DNA from: an uncultured Muribaculaceae bacterium
GTDB taxonomy: Bacteria; Bacteroidota; Bacteroidia; Bacteroidales; Muribaculaceae
Direction of reading: 5' to 3'
DNA length: 62,686 nucleotides
Assembly: GCA_910578095.1 (NCBI GenBank)
Contig: CAJTOZ010000016.1
Location: 1-62,686 of the forward strand
Position 1 is the stretch's first letter; every line of letters begins with the position of its first letter. Below are positions 42,740-51,111 of this stretch, in pieces. The position numbers were made by a program, and so were the translations under genes. The notes under the pieces are model-generated. The model saw only the letters and a list, made by a program, of their open reading frames with translations, made no database searches and was not told the DNA's origin.

Positions 42740-42791
42740 ATCTAAAAAAAGTTTATGTATCAGCGTATTATATAATTTATCATCGTGAGTT

Positions 42792-43601
42792 TTATTTCAA
42801 GAGTTTTCGGTCGTTATCGCCGCTTTCCAGCACGCTCATCTGATGAATGGCGATTTTGTTGAGTTTTATGAGTCGTTCTGATTGAGGAAGCCCCTGCTCT
42901 ATGAATACGGCATTGAGGCTTTCCATGTTGGAGAGGCAGATGAGCTCGCTGACCGATGCGTAGTCGCGGATATTGCCTTTCAAATCCGGGTTGGCCTCGC
43001 GCCACTGTTTCGCTGTCATGCCGAACATTGCCACGTTCAGCACGTCGGCTTCATTGGCATAGATGATGGCCGCCTGTGCATTTGTGACCTCCGCCGGAAT
43101 AAGATTTTGCTTGATGGCATCGGTGTGTATGCGGTAGTTTATTTTCGACAACTCACGCTTTGCTGACCATCCGATAAACCGCTGTTCCTCGGCTTTCAAC
43201 CGCTGGAACTCCTTAACTATATACAATTCAAACTCAACTGAAATCCAACTTGCAAATTTGAACGCGATGTCCTTATGAGCATAAGTACCTCCGTAGCGTC
43301 CGGATTTGGAAATCAAACCGATTGCATTGGTTGTTTCAATCCATTTCTTTGGGGATAGAGTAAAGGCATTTAAACCAGCTTCTTTTCTAAACCCATCGAA
43401 TTCGAGGGGTTTAAAATTGGGATTATAAAGACTTTCCCAAATACCAAGAAACTCAATCGTATTACGGTTGCGCATCCAATTACCGATAACAGCGGTTGGA
43501 TCATCGCTCTTATGACGAGCTAAATCGGTTATAGACACATAATCATCGCCGTCAACATTGATTATGGTTATATTCGTATTTTGAACTGTGATTTTTGCCA
43601 T
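42792..43601 (-). CDS. KilA-N domain protein, copy C
   Basis: A 269-aa paralogue, the first of the three in transcription order. The head reads VSITDLARHKSDDPTAVIGNWMRNRNTIEFLGIWE and WIETTNAIGLISKSGRYGGTYAHKDIAFKFASWI, typical of KilA-N. The tail is identical to copy B. I chose ATG 43601 (MAKITVQNT), as in copy A; a TTG at 43631 would overlap the promoter. Upstream sequence beyond the leader is unique, so C marks the outer edge of the duplication. Confidence 0.85.
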   Translation of the reverse strand: MAKITVQNTNITIINVDGDDYVSITDLARHKSDDPTAVIGNWMRNRNTIEFLGIWESLYNPNFKPLEFDGFRKEAGLNAFTLSPKKWIETTNAIGLISKSGRYGGTYAHKDIAFKFASWISVEFELYIVKEFQRLKAEEQRFIGWSAKRELSKINYRIHTDAIKQNLIPAEVTNAQAAIIYANEADVLNVAMFGMTAKQWREANPDLKGNIRDYASVSELICLSNMESLNAVFIEQGLPQSERLIKLNKIAIHQMSVLESGDNDRKLLK

Positions 43602-43614
43602 TGGGGGATAAGCG

Positions 43615-43636
43615 TTTGATCTCAAATGCAAAGATA
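43615..43636 (-). promoter_or_regulatory. leader repeat and promoter of KilA-N copy C
   Basis: TTTGA-TC-TCAAA (43615-43626) with TATCTTTG (43636-43629) on the minus strand. The element is kept although flanking DNA differs from copies A and B. Confidence 0.6.
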
Positions 43637-43715
43637 TGTCAAAAATCTGAGGTAACCGCGTGTTAGCCTATTTTTCGGGAGGGGATTAGAAGGGTTGCAC
43701 TGGCCACGGATTTTT

Positions 43716-43746
43716 TTTGCGGTGTGCGGTGCTTTTGCTACCTTTG
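43716..43746 (+). promoter_or_regulatory. promoter of the RND efflux operon
   Basis: TTTG (43716-43719), a 19-nt spacer and TACCTTTG (43739-43746) fit the consensus. The leader would be about 80 nt. Confidence 0.75.
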
Positions 43747-43834
43747 CGGGTCGATAATGACAATCTATTGCTAAACCAACTTGCCTTCCGGCGTGTTGTT
43801 ATAAGAAATTCATCACATTTATAGTGTTATAATC

Positions 43835-45004
43835 ATGTCGCAATTCTCCGCATTTTTCAAGAAAATAAGCGTGCCTGCCTGGATAGGGCTCGGCGTAGCG
43901 GCGGCTGCCATAGTGTGGCTGTGCATATATCTATCCCGTCCGAAACCCCGTGCGGCCGAGCTGCCTGTAGTGGCGGTGATGCCTGTGGGCAAGGAGGATG
44001 TGAGTATATACGGCGAGTTTGCCGGTCGTATCCGCGCCCAGCAGTTTGTGGAGGTGCGGGCGCGAGTGGAGGGCTACCTGCAGAGCATGAAGTTCCGTGA
44101 GGGAAGTTATGTGGACAAGGGCGACCTTCTGTTCACGATCGACCCCACGGTGTACCGCGCTACTGCCGAGAAGGCCCGCGCCACTCTGGAGAAGGCCCGC
44201 GCCGTGGCCCTGAAAGCAGAGCGCGACCTGAACCGCATACGCCCGCTGTTTGCCCAGAACGCGGCGTCGCAGCTCGACCTCGACAATGCCGTGGCCGCTT
44301 ATGAGAGCGCCAAGGCGGAGGTGAGTGTGGCAGAGGCCGATCTCAAGCAGGCGTCGCAGACGCTGAGCTACACTCAGGTGACCGCTCCCACTTCCGGATA
44401 TATATCTGAAACGGGCGCTGATATCGGCGCGCTCGTAGGCCCGGGTGCGAAGTCGCTTCTGGCTACAATTGTGAAGAGCGACACTGTGCGCATTGATTTT
44501 TCCATGACCGCCCTCGACTATCTGCGGAGCAAGGAACGTAATGTGAGCCTGGGGCATGACGATGAGCACCGCGGGTGGAACCCCTATGTGACGGTGACGC
44601 TCGCCGACGGCACGGTGTATCCGCACAGGGGAATCCTTGATTTTGCATCGCCGCAGGTGGACCCCAAGACTGGCACGTTCAGCGTGCGCGCCGAGATGCC
44701 TAACCCAGAGCGTGCGCTGCTCCCCGGCGAGTTCACTAAGGTGAAGCTGCTCATGGATGTGCGCGAGGATGCCATCGAGATACCCTCCAAGTCGCTGGTG
44801 GTGGAAAAAGGCGCTGCGTTTGTGTATGTGGTGCTTCCGGACAGTTTCGTGGAAAAGCGCTTTGTAGAGACCGGCCCCGAGGTGGGCAACAATGTGATTG
44901 TGGAGCGTGGTCTGAGTTCGGGCGAGAATATCGTGGCCGAGGGCTATCACAAGCTGCGCCACGGGATGAAGGTGCGCCCTGTGCTGTCTGATTCCATCCG
45001 GTAA
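43835..45004 (+). CDS. RND efflux periplasmic adaptor (membrane fusion protein)
   Basis: A 389-aa adaptor of the AcrA/MexE type. One N-terminal membrane helix (about 13-32) replaces a lipoprotein signal. A lipoyl-like half (VEVRARVEGYLQSMKFREGSYVDKGDLLFTIDP) is followed by a coiled-coil hairpin (about 105-170), the second lipoyl half (YTQVTAPTSGYISE) and beta-barrel domains. It joins the inner-membrane pump to the outer-membrane channel. It lies 13 nt before the pump gene. Confidence 0.93.
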   Translation: MSQFSAFFKKISVPAWIGLGVAAAAIVWLCIYLSRPKPRAAELPVVAVMPVGKEDVSIYGEFAGRIRAQQFVEVRARVEGYLQSMKFREGSYVDKGDLLFTIDPTVYRATAEKARATLEKARAVALKAERDLNRIRPLFAQNAASQLDLDNAVAAYESAKAEVSVAEADLKQASQTLSYTQVTAPTSGYISETGADIGALVGPGAKSLLATIVKSDTVRIDFSMTALDYLRSKERNVSLGHDDEHRGWNPYVTVTLADGTVYPHRGILDFASPQVDPKTGTFSVRAEMPNPERALLPGEFTKVKLLMDVREDAIEIPSKSLVVEKGAAFVYVVLPDSFVEKRFVETGPEVGNNVIVERGLSSGENIVAEGYHKLRHGMKVRPVLSDSIR

Positions 45005-45017
45005 TTTTCTGTGCCTT

Positions 45018-48000
45018 ATGAAGAAGAATTTTTTTCTTGACCATCCGGTCTTTTCCATAGTGCTGTCCATAGTGATAGTGCTGCTGGGCTGCATAGGCCT
45101 GGTGATGCTGCCTGTGGACCAGTATCCCGAAATCGTGCCTCCGGTGGTGCGTGTGTCGGCTTCGTATCCCGGCGCCGACGCCATGACTGTGACGCAGGCT
45201 GTGGCGACGCCTATAGAGCAGGAGCTCAACGGCACGCCGGGCATGCTGTACATGGAGAGCAAGAGCTCTAACTCGGGCGGATTTTCGGCGCTTGTGACCT
45301 TTGATATCGATGTGGACCCCGAACTGGCCGCTGTCGATGTGCAGAACCGTATAAAGAAGGCAGAGGCGCGTCTGCCGGCGGAGGTGGTGCAGAACGGCAT
45401 ATCGGTGGAGAAGGAGACGGCCAATAAGCTCATGACCATCACAGTGCTGTCGCTGGACACCAAATTCGACGAGGTGTATCTCAGCAACTATGTGACGCTG
45501 AATATTCTCGACCTGTTGAGGCGTGTGCCCGGCGTAGGCTCCATCAGCAATGTGGGCGGACGCTACTATTCCATGCAGATACGCGTGATGCCCGACAAAC
45601 TTGCCGAGCTCGGGATCACCGTCAGCGATCTCCGGCGCGCGTTGCTCGACCAGAACCGCGAGTCGGCTGCCGGTGTGCTCGGTCAGGCTCCGATAGAGGA
45701 TATCGATATCACGATGCCTATCATCGCCCGCGGGCGTCTGTCGTCGCCGGAGGAGTTCGGGCAGATAGTGCTGCGTGCGGATGCCGACGGATCGGTAATA
45801 CGTCTGCGCGATGTGGCCAATATCAGTCTGGATGCGCAGAGCTATGCCACCGAGAGCGGAATCAACCGCGGTAATGCGGCTGTGCTCAACATCAATATGC
45901 TTCCCGGGGCCAACGCTCTGGAGGTGGCCGAGAATGTGAAGAAGGAGATGCGTCAGATCAGCCGGAACTTTCCTGACGGCATGTCGTATGTGATTCCTTT
46001 TGACATGACGGAGTACATATCGGAGTCTATCCACCATGTGTACCGGACATTTTTCGAGGCTCTGATCATTGTTATCATCGTTGTGTTCCTGTCGTTGCAG
46101 AACTGGCGTGCCACGCTTATCCCGGTGATAGCTGTGCCGATTTCTTTGATAGGTACGTTTGGCGTGATGCTTGTGTTCGGGTTCTCGCTGAACATGCTCA
46201 CACTGCTGGGCCTTATACTGGCAATCGGTATTGTGGTGGACGATGCCATCGTGGTGGTGGAAAATGTGGACCGCATTATGGAGTCGGAGCATGTGGACGC
46301 CCGTGAGGCCACACGCCGCGCCATGAATGGTCTGGGGTCGGCACTCATAGCGATGTCGCTTGTGCTGTGCGCTGTGTTTGTGCCTGTGAGCTTTCTGCCG
46401 GGCATCACGGGCCAGCTCTACCGCCAGTTCACGATTACGATAGCGGTGTCGGTGATCATATCCACGATAGTGGCCATCACATTGTCGCCTGTGATGTGCG
46501 CGGCGCTGCTTAAGCCGCAGCACGGGCGCAAGAAGGCGCGTGTGTTCCGCCTTATCAATTATTGGCTCGCGCGAGGCAATAATTTCTACTGCCGCATGAT
46601 ACTGCGTGCGGTGGGAGCGCCGCGCCGCATGATAGCCGCTTTCGGCATAGTGCTGGCACTGATATGGGTGATGAACCGATTTGTGCCCACGAGCTTCATG
46701 AGCGCGGAGGACCAGGGATATTTCACTGTGGAGCTCGAGCTCCCCGAGGGTGCGACCATCGAGCGCACGCGCAAGGTGACCGACCGTGCGATGCAGTTTC
46801 TCATGGCCGACCGCGATGTGGAGTATGTGCTTAATGTGACGGGGTCCTCGCCCCGCACGGGCACCAATCAGGCCCACAGTACGCTCACCGTGATTATGAA
46901 ACCGTCGGGCGAGCGCGGCTCCAACTCGCTTGCCGAATTGCGCGAGCGCGTGCTTGCGGAATTTGCCACGTATCCGGAATGCCGGGCCTATGTGTTCACT
47001 CCGGCCATCATCCCCGGCCTGGGCACCTCGGGCGGCTTCGAGATGGTGCTGGAGGCTCGTGGCGATGCCACATACGAGGACCTCTCGCGTGCGGTAGACA
47101 CGCTGCGCTACTACGCGGCGGAATATCCGGCACTGGGCGCGCTGTCTACGTCGATGCAGGCCGACATCCCGCAATTGTTCTTTGATGTGGACCGCGACCG
47201 CGCGCAGCAGCTTGGTATTCCGGTGAGCGATATATTCTCGACCATGAAGGCTTTCACGGGCTCGGTGTATGTGAATGATTTCAACATGTTCAACCGCATA
47301 TACCGCGTGTATGTGCAGGCCGATGCCGAGTATCGCGCGCATCGCGACAATCTCAACCTCTTCTATCTGCGCAGCGGGTCGGGCGTGATGGTGCCGGTGA
47401 CATCGCTCGGCAAGACGCACTACACCACGGGCCCGGGCACGATAGGCCGTTTCAACATGTTCAATTCCGCAACAGTCAGCGGCGAAGCCGCCGCCGGGCA
47501 TAGCACCGGCGAGGCGATGGCAGCGCTCGAGGAGATAGTGCAGGAACATCTGCCCGACAATATCGGTGTGGAATGGAGCGGTCTGAGCTATCAGCAGAAG
47601 CATGAGAGCGCCAACACGGGCGTGGTGCTGGGTCTGGCGTTTCTTTTTGTGTTTCTTGTGCTTGCGGCCCAATATGAGAGCTGGAGCATACCGATGGCTG
47701 TGATATTGTCGTTGCCTGTGGCCGGCATGGGCGCCTACGCCGGTGTGTGGTTGTGCGGGCTTGAGAACAATGTGTATTTCCAGATAGGCCTGGTGATGCT
47801 CGTGGGTCTTGTGGCCAAGAATGCCATCCTGATAGTGGAGTTTGCCTCGGAAGAGACTGCCAAGGGTGCCGATCCGGTGCGTGCGGCTGTCAATGCCGCG
47901 CGCCTGCGCTTCCGCCCCATTGTGATGACCTCGCTGGCGTTCACGCTGGGATTGCTTCCGCTCGTGTTTGCGTCGGGCCCCGGCTCGGCAGCTCGCCGCG

Positions 48001-49499
48001 ACATAGGCACAGGCGTGTTCTTCGGCATGCTCGTGGCTATCACCATAGGTATTGTTTATGTTCCATTCTTCTTTGTCATGATTAGTAAAATCAAGGGACG
48101 CATGAAGTTGCGCAAACTGTCGAAGGCTGCTGCTGTGGCCGCTCTCCCGCTGATGCTGCTGGTGGCCGGCTGCTCGGGTGTGAAGCCATGTGCTGCGCCT
48201 CAGCTCGGCGATGTGCCTACGGCTGTGCCGGGGCTTGCTCCGACGGATTCGGCCACAATGGCCGATATGGAGTGGTGGCGTATATACACCGATGGCAATC
48301 TGTCGGAAATCATATCCGAGGCGCTTGAGCATAACCGCGATCTGGCGGTGGCCATGGCTCGGGTGGAGGAGGCGCGGCGCACGTATGGCGTGGCGAAACT
48401 CAACATGACTCCTACTGTGAGCGGACTTGTGGGAGGCAATTACGAGACCAACGACTATCACGGGCAGAAGCATGTAAGCGATCCGGAATACGATGTCAAG
48501 GCCACTGTGGCATGGGAGATTGATCTCATGGGCGGGCAGAAGTGGGAGCGCCGTGGAGCGCGGAGCAGCTATCTGGCCACTGTTGAGGATGAGCGTGCGG
48601 CACGCATGACGCTGATAGCCGAGGTGGTGGAACTGTACTACCGCCTTGTGGCTCTCGACAATGAGTTGGAAATCGTGCGGCGTACCAAAGCCACACGCGA
48701 GGAGAGCGTGCGCATGGCCAAACTGCGTTTTGAGGGCGGTCTCACCCACGAGACCCCGTATCGCCAGGCACAGGTGGAACTCGCTACTACGGCTGCGCTT
48801 GTGCCAGGGCTCGAGAGCCGCATACAGGCCACGCAGAATGCCCTCACGCTGCTGATGGGCCGCTATCCGGCCGAGCACATAAAGCGGGGGCGCCTACAGC
48901 TCGCGCCTATCGACGAGGCCAAGATGCCGCTGGGATTGCCGTCGACTCTTCTGGAGCGCAGGCCCGACGTGCGCTCGGCCGAGCTGAAGCTGCAGAGCGC
49001 ACTGGCGGCTGTGGGCGTGAGTTATGCCAACCGTTTTCCGCGTCTGCGCATCGCCTTTACCGCCGGCTGGGAGAACGACGAGGTGGCGGGTCTGTTCAAA
49101 TCGCCGTTCACATACGCGATAGGCACCATCACGGGCACCATACTGGATTTCGGCCGCAACAAGCGTAAGTATCAGGCGTCGATCGCGGCCTACGACCGTG
49201 CGCGCTACACGTATGAGCAGGCTGTGCTTGCTGCCTTCAGGGATGTGAGCGATGCGGCCACGAGCATGCGTAAGATAGCCGAGACTGTGGAGCTGCGGCG
49301 CGACTTGCGGGATGCGGCGCTGAAGTATGTGGAACTGGCGCATATACAGTATCGCGCGGGCTCGCTCAACTATATTGATGTGCTTGATGCGCAGCGCCGC
49401 TATTTTGACGCGCAGATAGGGCTGAGCAATGCTGTGCGCGATCAGTACATTGCGCTGGCCACGCTATATAAGGCTCTCGGTGGCGGCTGGCAACAGTGA
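45018..49499 (+). CDS. RND efflux pump fused to a TolC/NodT-type outer-membrane lipoprotein
   Basis: One open frame of 1493 codons with no stop between two usually separate proteins. Residues 1-1028 are an AcrB-type proton-driven pump (start FFLDHPVFSIVLSIVIVLLGC; GIVVDDAIVVVENVDRIM; GLVAKNAILIVEFA). From 1029 a full lipoprotein signal follows, MKLRKLSKAAAVAALPLMLL then VAGC, and residues about 1052-1493 are an outer-membrane factor with LLERRPDVRSAE and GSLNYIDVLDAQR. The C terminus of AcrB is cytoplasmic, so the signal has the right orientation for signal peptidase II to release the second part. Alternatively ATG 48102, with AGGGA six bases upstream, starts the OMF independently. Confidence 0.9.
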   Translation: MKKNFFLDHPVFSIVLSIVIVLLGCIGLVMLPVDQYPEIVPPVVRVSASYPGADAMTVTQAVATPIEQELNGTPGMLYMESKSSNSGGFSALVTFDIDVDPELAAVDVQNRIKKAEARLPAEVVQNGISVEKETANKLMTITVLSLDTKFDEVYLSNYVTLNILDLLRRVPGVGSISNVGGRYYSMQIRVMPDKLAELGITVSDLRRALLDQNRESAAGVLGQAPIEDIDITMPIIARGRLSSPEEFGQIVLRADADGSVIRLRDVANISLDAQSYATESGINRGNAAVLNINMLPGANALEVAENVKKEMRQISRNFPDGMSYVIPFDMTEYISESIHHVYRTFFEALIIVIIVVFLSLQNWRATLIPVIAVPISLIGTFGVMLVFGFSLNMLTLLGLILAIGIVVDDAIVVVENVDRIMESEHVDAREATRRAMNGLGSALIAMSLVLCAVFVPVSFLPGITGQLYRQFTITIAVSVIISTIVAITLSPVMCAALLKPQHGRKKARVFRLINYWLARGNNFYCRMILRAVGAPRRMIAAFGIVLALIWVMNRFVPTSFMSAEDQGYFTVELELPEGATIERTRKVTDRAMQFLMADRDVEYVLNVTGSSPRTGTNQAHSTLTVIMKPSGERGSNSLAELRERVLAEFATYPECRAYVFTPAIIPGLGTSGGFEMVLEARGDATYEDLSRAVDTLRYYAAEYPALGALSTSMQADIPQLFFDVDRDRAQQLGIPVSDIFSTMKAFTGSVYVNDFNMFNRIYRVYVQADAEYRAHRDNLNLFYLRSGSGVMVPVTSLGKTHYTTGPGTIGRFNMFNSATVSGEAAAGHSTGEAMAALEEIVQEHLPDNIGVEWSGLSYQQKHESANTGVVLGLAFLFVFLVLAAQYESWSIPMAVILSLPVAGMGAYAGVWLCGLENNVYFQIGLVMLVGLVAKNAILIVEFASEETAKGADPVRAAVNAARLRFRPIVMTSLAFTLGLLPLVFASGPGSAARRDIGTGVFFGMLVAITIGIVYVPFFFVMISKIKGRMKLRKLSKAAAVAALPLMLLVAGCSGVKPCAAPQLGDVPTAVPGLAPTDSATMADMEWWRIYTDGNLSEIISEALEHNRDLAVAMARVEEARRTYGVAKLNMTPTVSGLVGGNYETNDYHGQKHVSDPEYDVKATVAWEIDLMGGQKWERRGARSSYLATVEDERAARMTLIAEVVELYYRLVALDNELEIVRRTKATREESVRMAKLRFEGGLTHETPYRQAQVELATTAALVPGLESRIQATQNALTLLMGRYPAEHIKRGRLQLAPIDEAKMPLGLPSTLLERRPDVRSAELKLQSALAAVGVSYANRFPRLRIAFTAGWENDEVAGLFKSPFTYAIGTITGTILDFGRNKRKYQASIAAYDRARYTYEQAVLAAFRDVSDAATSMRKIAETVELRRDLRDAALKYVELAHIQYRAGSLNYIDVLDAQRRYFDAQIGLSNAVRDQYIALATLYKALGGGWQQ

Positions 49500-49502
49500 T
49501 TT

Positions 49503-49540
49503 AGAGGGTGTTTAATAGCATCTGTTATTAAACACCCTCT
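49503..49540 (+). terminator. long hairpin between the efflux gene and bla
   Basis: A 15-bp perfect stem (49503-49517 with 49526-49540) follows the stop codon by 3 nt. The T run is poor. The right arm belongs to an element also found before rsmG (51770-51790), so it may have a leader function for bla. Confidence 0.65.
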
Positions 49541-49554
49541 TATTAAAAACCGTA

Positions 49555-50463
49555 ATGGGAATCAGGGTAAATGTATTGTTGGCGGCAGTGTGTGCCGCTG
49601 TGATGATGGCGGGGTGTGGCGGTGGCGCTTCTTCGAGGGCCAACGGGGCGCACCACCTGCATGGCGACATAGAGCAGGCACTTGCCGGCCACGATGCCCG
49701 CGTGGGTGTGGCCGCTATCTGCGGTACGGACACTATAGTGGTGAACGACTGCGACGATTATCCGCTGATGAGTGTGTTCAAGCTGCATATAGCGCTGGCC
49801 CTACTCGAGCGTGCGGAACAGGGGCTGATTTCGGTGGATTCGGTGGTGGCGGTGCCGTATGGGCGGCTGCGTCCGGACACCTACAGCCCGCTGCGGGAGA
49901 TTGCCGCGGGCCGCGACACGATGCTGAGCGTGCACGAACTGATGCGCTACTCTGTGGGCCGCAGCGACAATAATGCCTGCGACATTCTTATAGACCTCTG
50001 CGGCGGAGTGGCCGCGGTGGAGAATGCCGTGCGGCGCCTGGCTGCCGATGAGGTGACCGTGCTGACGGAAACGGAGGAGAGCATGCACGCCGATGTGTTG
50101 CGTAGCTACAATAACCACACTTCTCCGCTTGTGCTGTGCTCTCTGATGAAGAGCCTGTATGAAGGGCGATTGCTGGATGGAGAGCGCACGGAATGTGTGA
50201 AGGCTCTGCTCGGCGGCAGCACGACGGGACGCGACAAGATAGCGGCCGGAATTCCTGCCGGTAGTTTCTTGGGGCATAAGTCCGGTCTGTCGGACCGCAC
50301 GCCCGACGGAGTGCTGATGGCTTCGGCCGATGTGGCGGCATTCAGCATGCCCGACGGGAGGCCGGTGTATCTGGCGGTAATGGTGAAGGATTCGCGCGAG
50401 CCGGACGAGGAAATCAATAAGGTGTTCGGGGAAGTGGCCCGGATTGTGTATGAGGGGCTCTAA
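49555..50463 (+). CDS. class A beta-lactamase, subclass A2-like lipoprotein
   Basis: A 302-aa serine beta-lactamase. Lipobox MMAGC (cysteine 21) predicts a membrane-anchored periplasmic enzyme. SxxK is S73-V-F-K76, SDN is 137-139, and the omega-loop glutamate is in TETEESMHAD (172-175). The KTG box reads HKSG (241-244) followed by LSDRTPDG, like CfxA-type enzymes (HKTGSSDR). It lies right after the efflux pump on the same strand and overlaps the convergent MBL gene by 4 bp. The spectrum cannot be predicted; KSG instead of KTG is tolerated in the superfamily. Confidence 0.9.
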   Translation: MGIRVNVLLAAVCAAVMMAGCGGGASSRANGAHHLHGDIEQALAGHDARVGVAAICGTDTIVVNDCDDYPLMSVFKLHIALALLERAEQGLISVDSVVAVPYGRLRPDTYSPLREIAAGRDTMLSVHELMRYSVGRSDNNACDILIDLCGGVAAVENAVRRLAADEVTVLTETEESMHADVLRSYNNHTSPLVLCSLMKSLYEGRLLDGERTECVKALLGGSTTGRDKIAAGIPAGSFLGHKSGLSDRTPDGVLMASADVAAFSMPDGRPVYLAVMVKDSREPDEEINKVFGEVARIVYEGL

Positions 50464-51104
50464 ATAAACGGGTTGCCGAGGCGTTCCTCTCCGATGGTTG
50501 TTGAGGGTCCGTGGCCCGGAAGCACGAGAGTGTCGTCGGGGAGAGTGAGGAGCTTCTCGCGCACGCTGTCGAGCAATTGAGCGTGGTTCCCTCCCGGGAG
50601 GTCGGTGCGGCCGATGGAACGGCGGAACAGGCTGTCGCCGGTGAATACCACGCCGGCTGTGGCGCTGTACAGGGCTATGCCTCCGAGGGTGTGGCCGGGG
50701 ACGGCGATCACCCGCAACGATTCGTTGCCGAAGCGCACTTCGGCCCCGTCGGTGAGGTCGATGGATGCGCGCACAGCCTCGCTTTCGGGCAGATAGATGC
50801 CGAAACGCGTGGCTTGCCCCACGATGGACACGCCGAGAATGGCGTCGGCTGCGGAGGCAGCGATGGGTGCGCCGTAGAGGCGGTGCATGCTGTTGGCGCC
50901 GAAGCAGTGGTCGAGGTGCATGTGGGTGAGCACGATCTGGCGTATGTGCAGGCCGTTGTCGGCCACGTAGGCAGAGAGGCGGTCGCATTCTTCGGGCGTG
51001 CTCATGCCCGGGTCGATGATTATTGCATCGCCCGAGGTGCTGTCGCTGGCGATGTATGTGTTTTCATCGAAAGGATTGAATACGAACTGTTTGATGTTTA
51101 GCAT
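50460..51104 (-). CDS. MBL-fold metallo-hydrolase (glyoxalase II-like)
   Basis: A 214-aa metallo-beta-lactamase-fold protein. The metal motif is THMHLDHCFGAN (HxHxDH), with a further histidine in PGHTLGGI, an aspartate in FTGDSLF and a terminal LPGHGPSTTIGEE. This set places it with small glyoxalase II-like or persulfide-dioxygenase-like hydrolases, not with true beta-lactamases. It lies 7 nt after rsmG on the minus strand and is probably cotranscribed with it. The substrate is unknown. Confidence 0.9.
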   Translation of the reverse strand: MLNIKQFVFNPFDENTYIASDSTSGDAIIIDPGMSTPEECDRLSAYVADNGLHIRQIVLTHMHLDHCFGANSMHRLYGAPIAASAADAILGVSIVGQATRFGIYLPESEAVRASIDLTDGAEVRFGNESLRVIAVPGHTLGGIALYSATAGVVFTGDSLFRRSIGRTDLPGGNHAQLLDSVREKLLTLPDDTLVLPGHGPSTTIGEERLGNPFI

Positions 51105-51111
51105 AATGCTG

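Larger units (their letters stand above)
40976..43640 (-). repeat. three tandem copies of a KilA-N gene unit
   Basis: The unit recurs with periods of 891 and 904 bp (the marker TATAATTTATCAT is at 40976, 41867 and 42771). Within each unit the 3' 415 bp of the gene and the spacer are nearly identical, while the 5' 390 bp differ strongly. The marker equals the first 13 bases of the macrodomain gene in reverse complement, left behind at each junction. Confidence 0.85.

Noticed and set aside
40976..43640. CRISPR-like or satellite repeat
   Set aside because: The repeat period is about 900 bp and comes from duplicated genes; there are no short repeats with spacers.
44751..48878. A 1375-codon open frame antisense to the RND pump
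   Set aside because: Its translation is rich in His, Arg and Gln as expected for a shadow frame, and the pump on the plus strand is clearly real.
49555..50463. bla as part of a transposon
   Set aside because: No transposase or mobilisation gene is nearby, base composition matches the core, and the neighbours are core genes.
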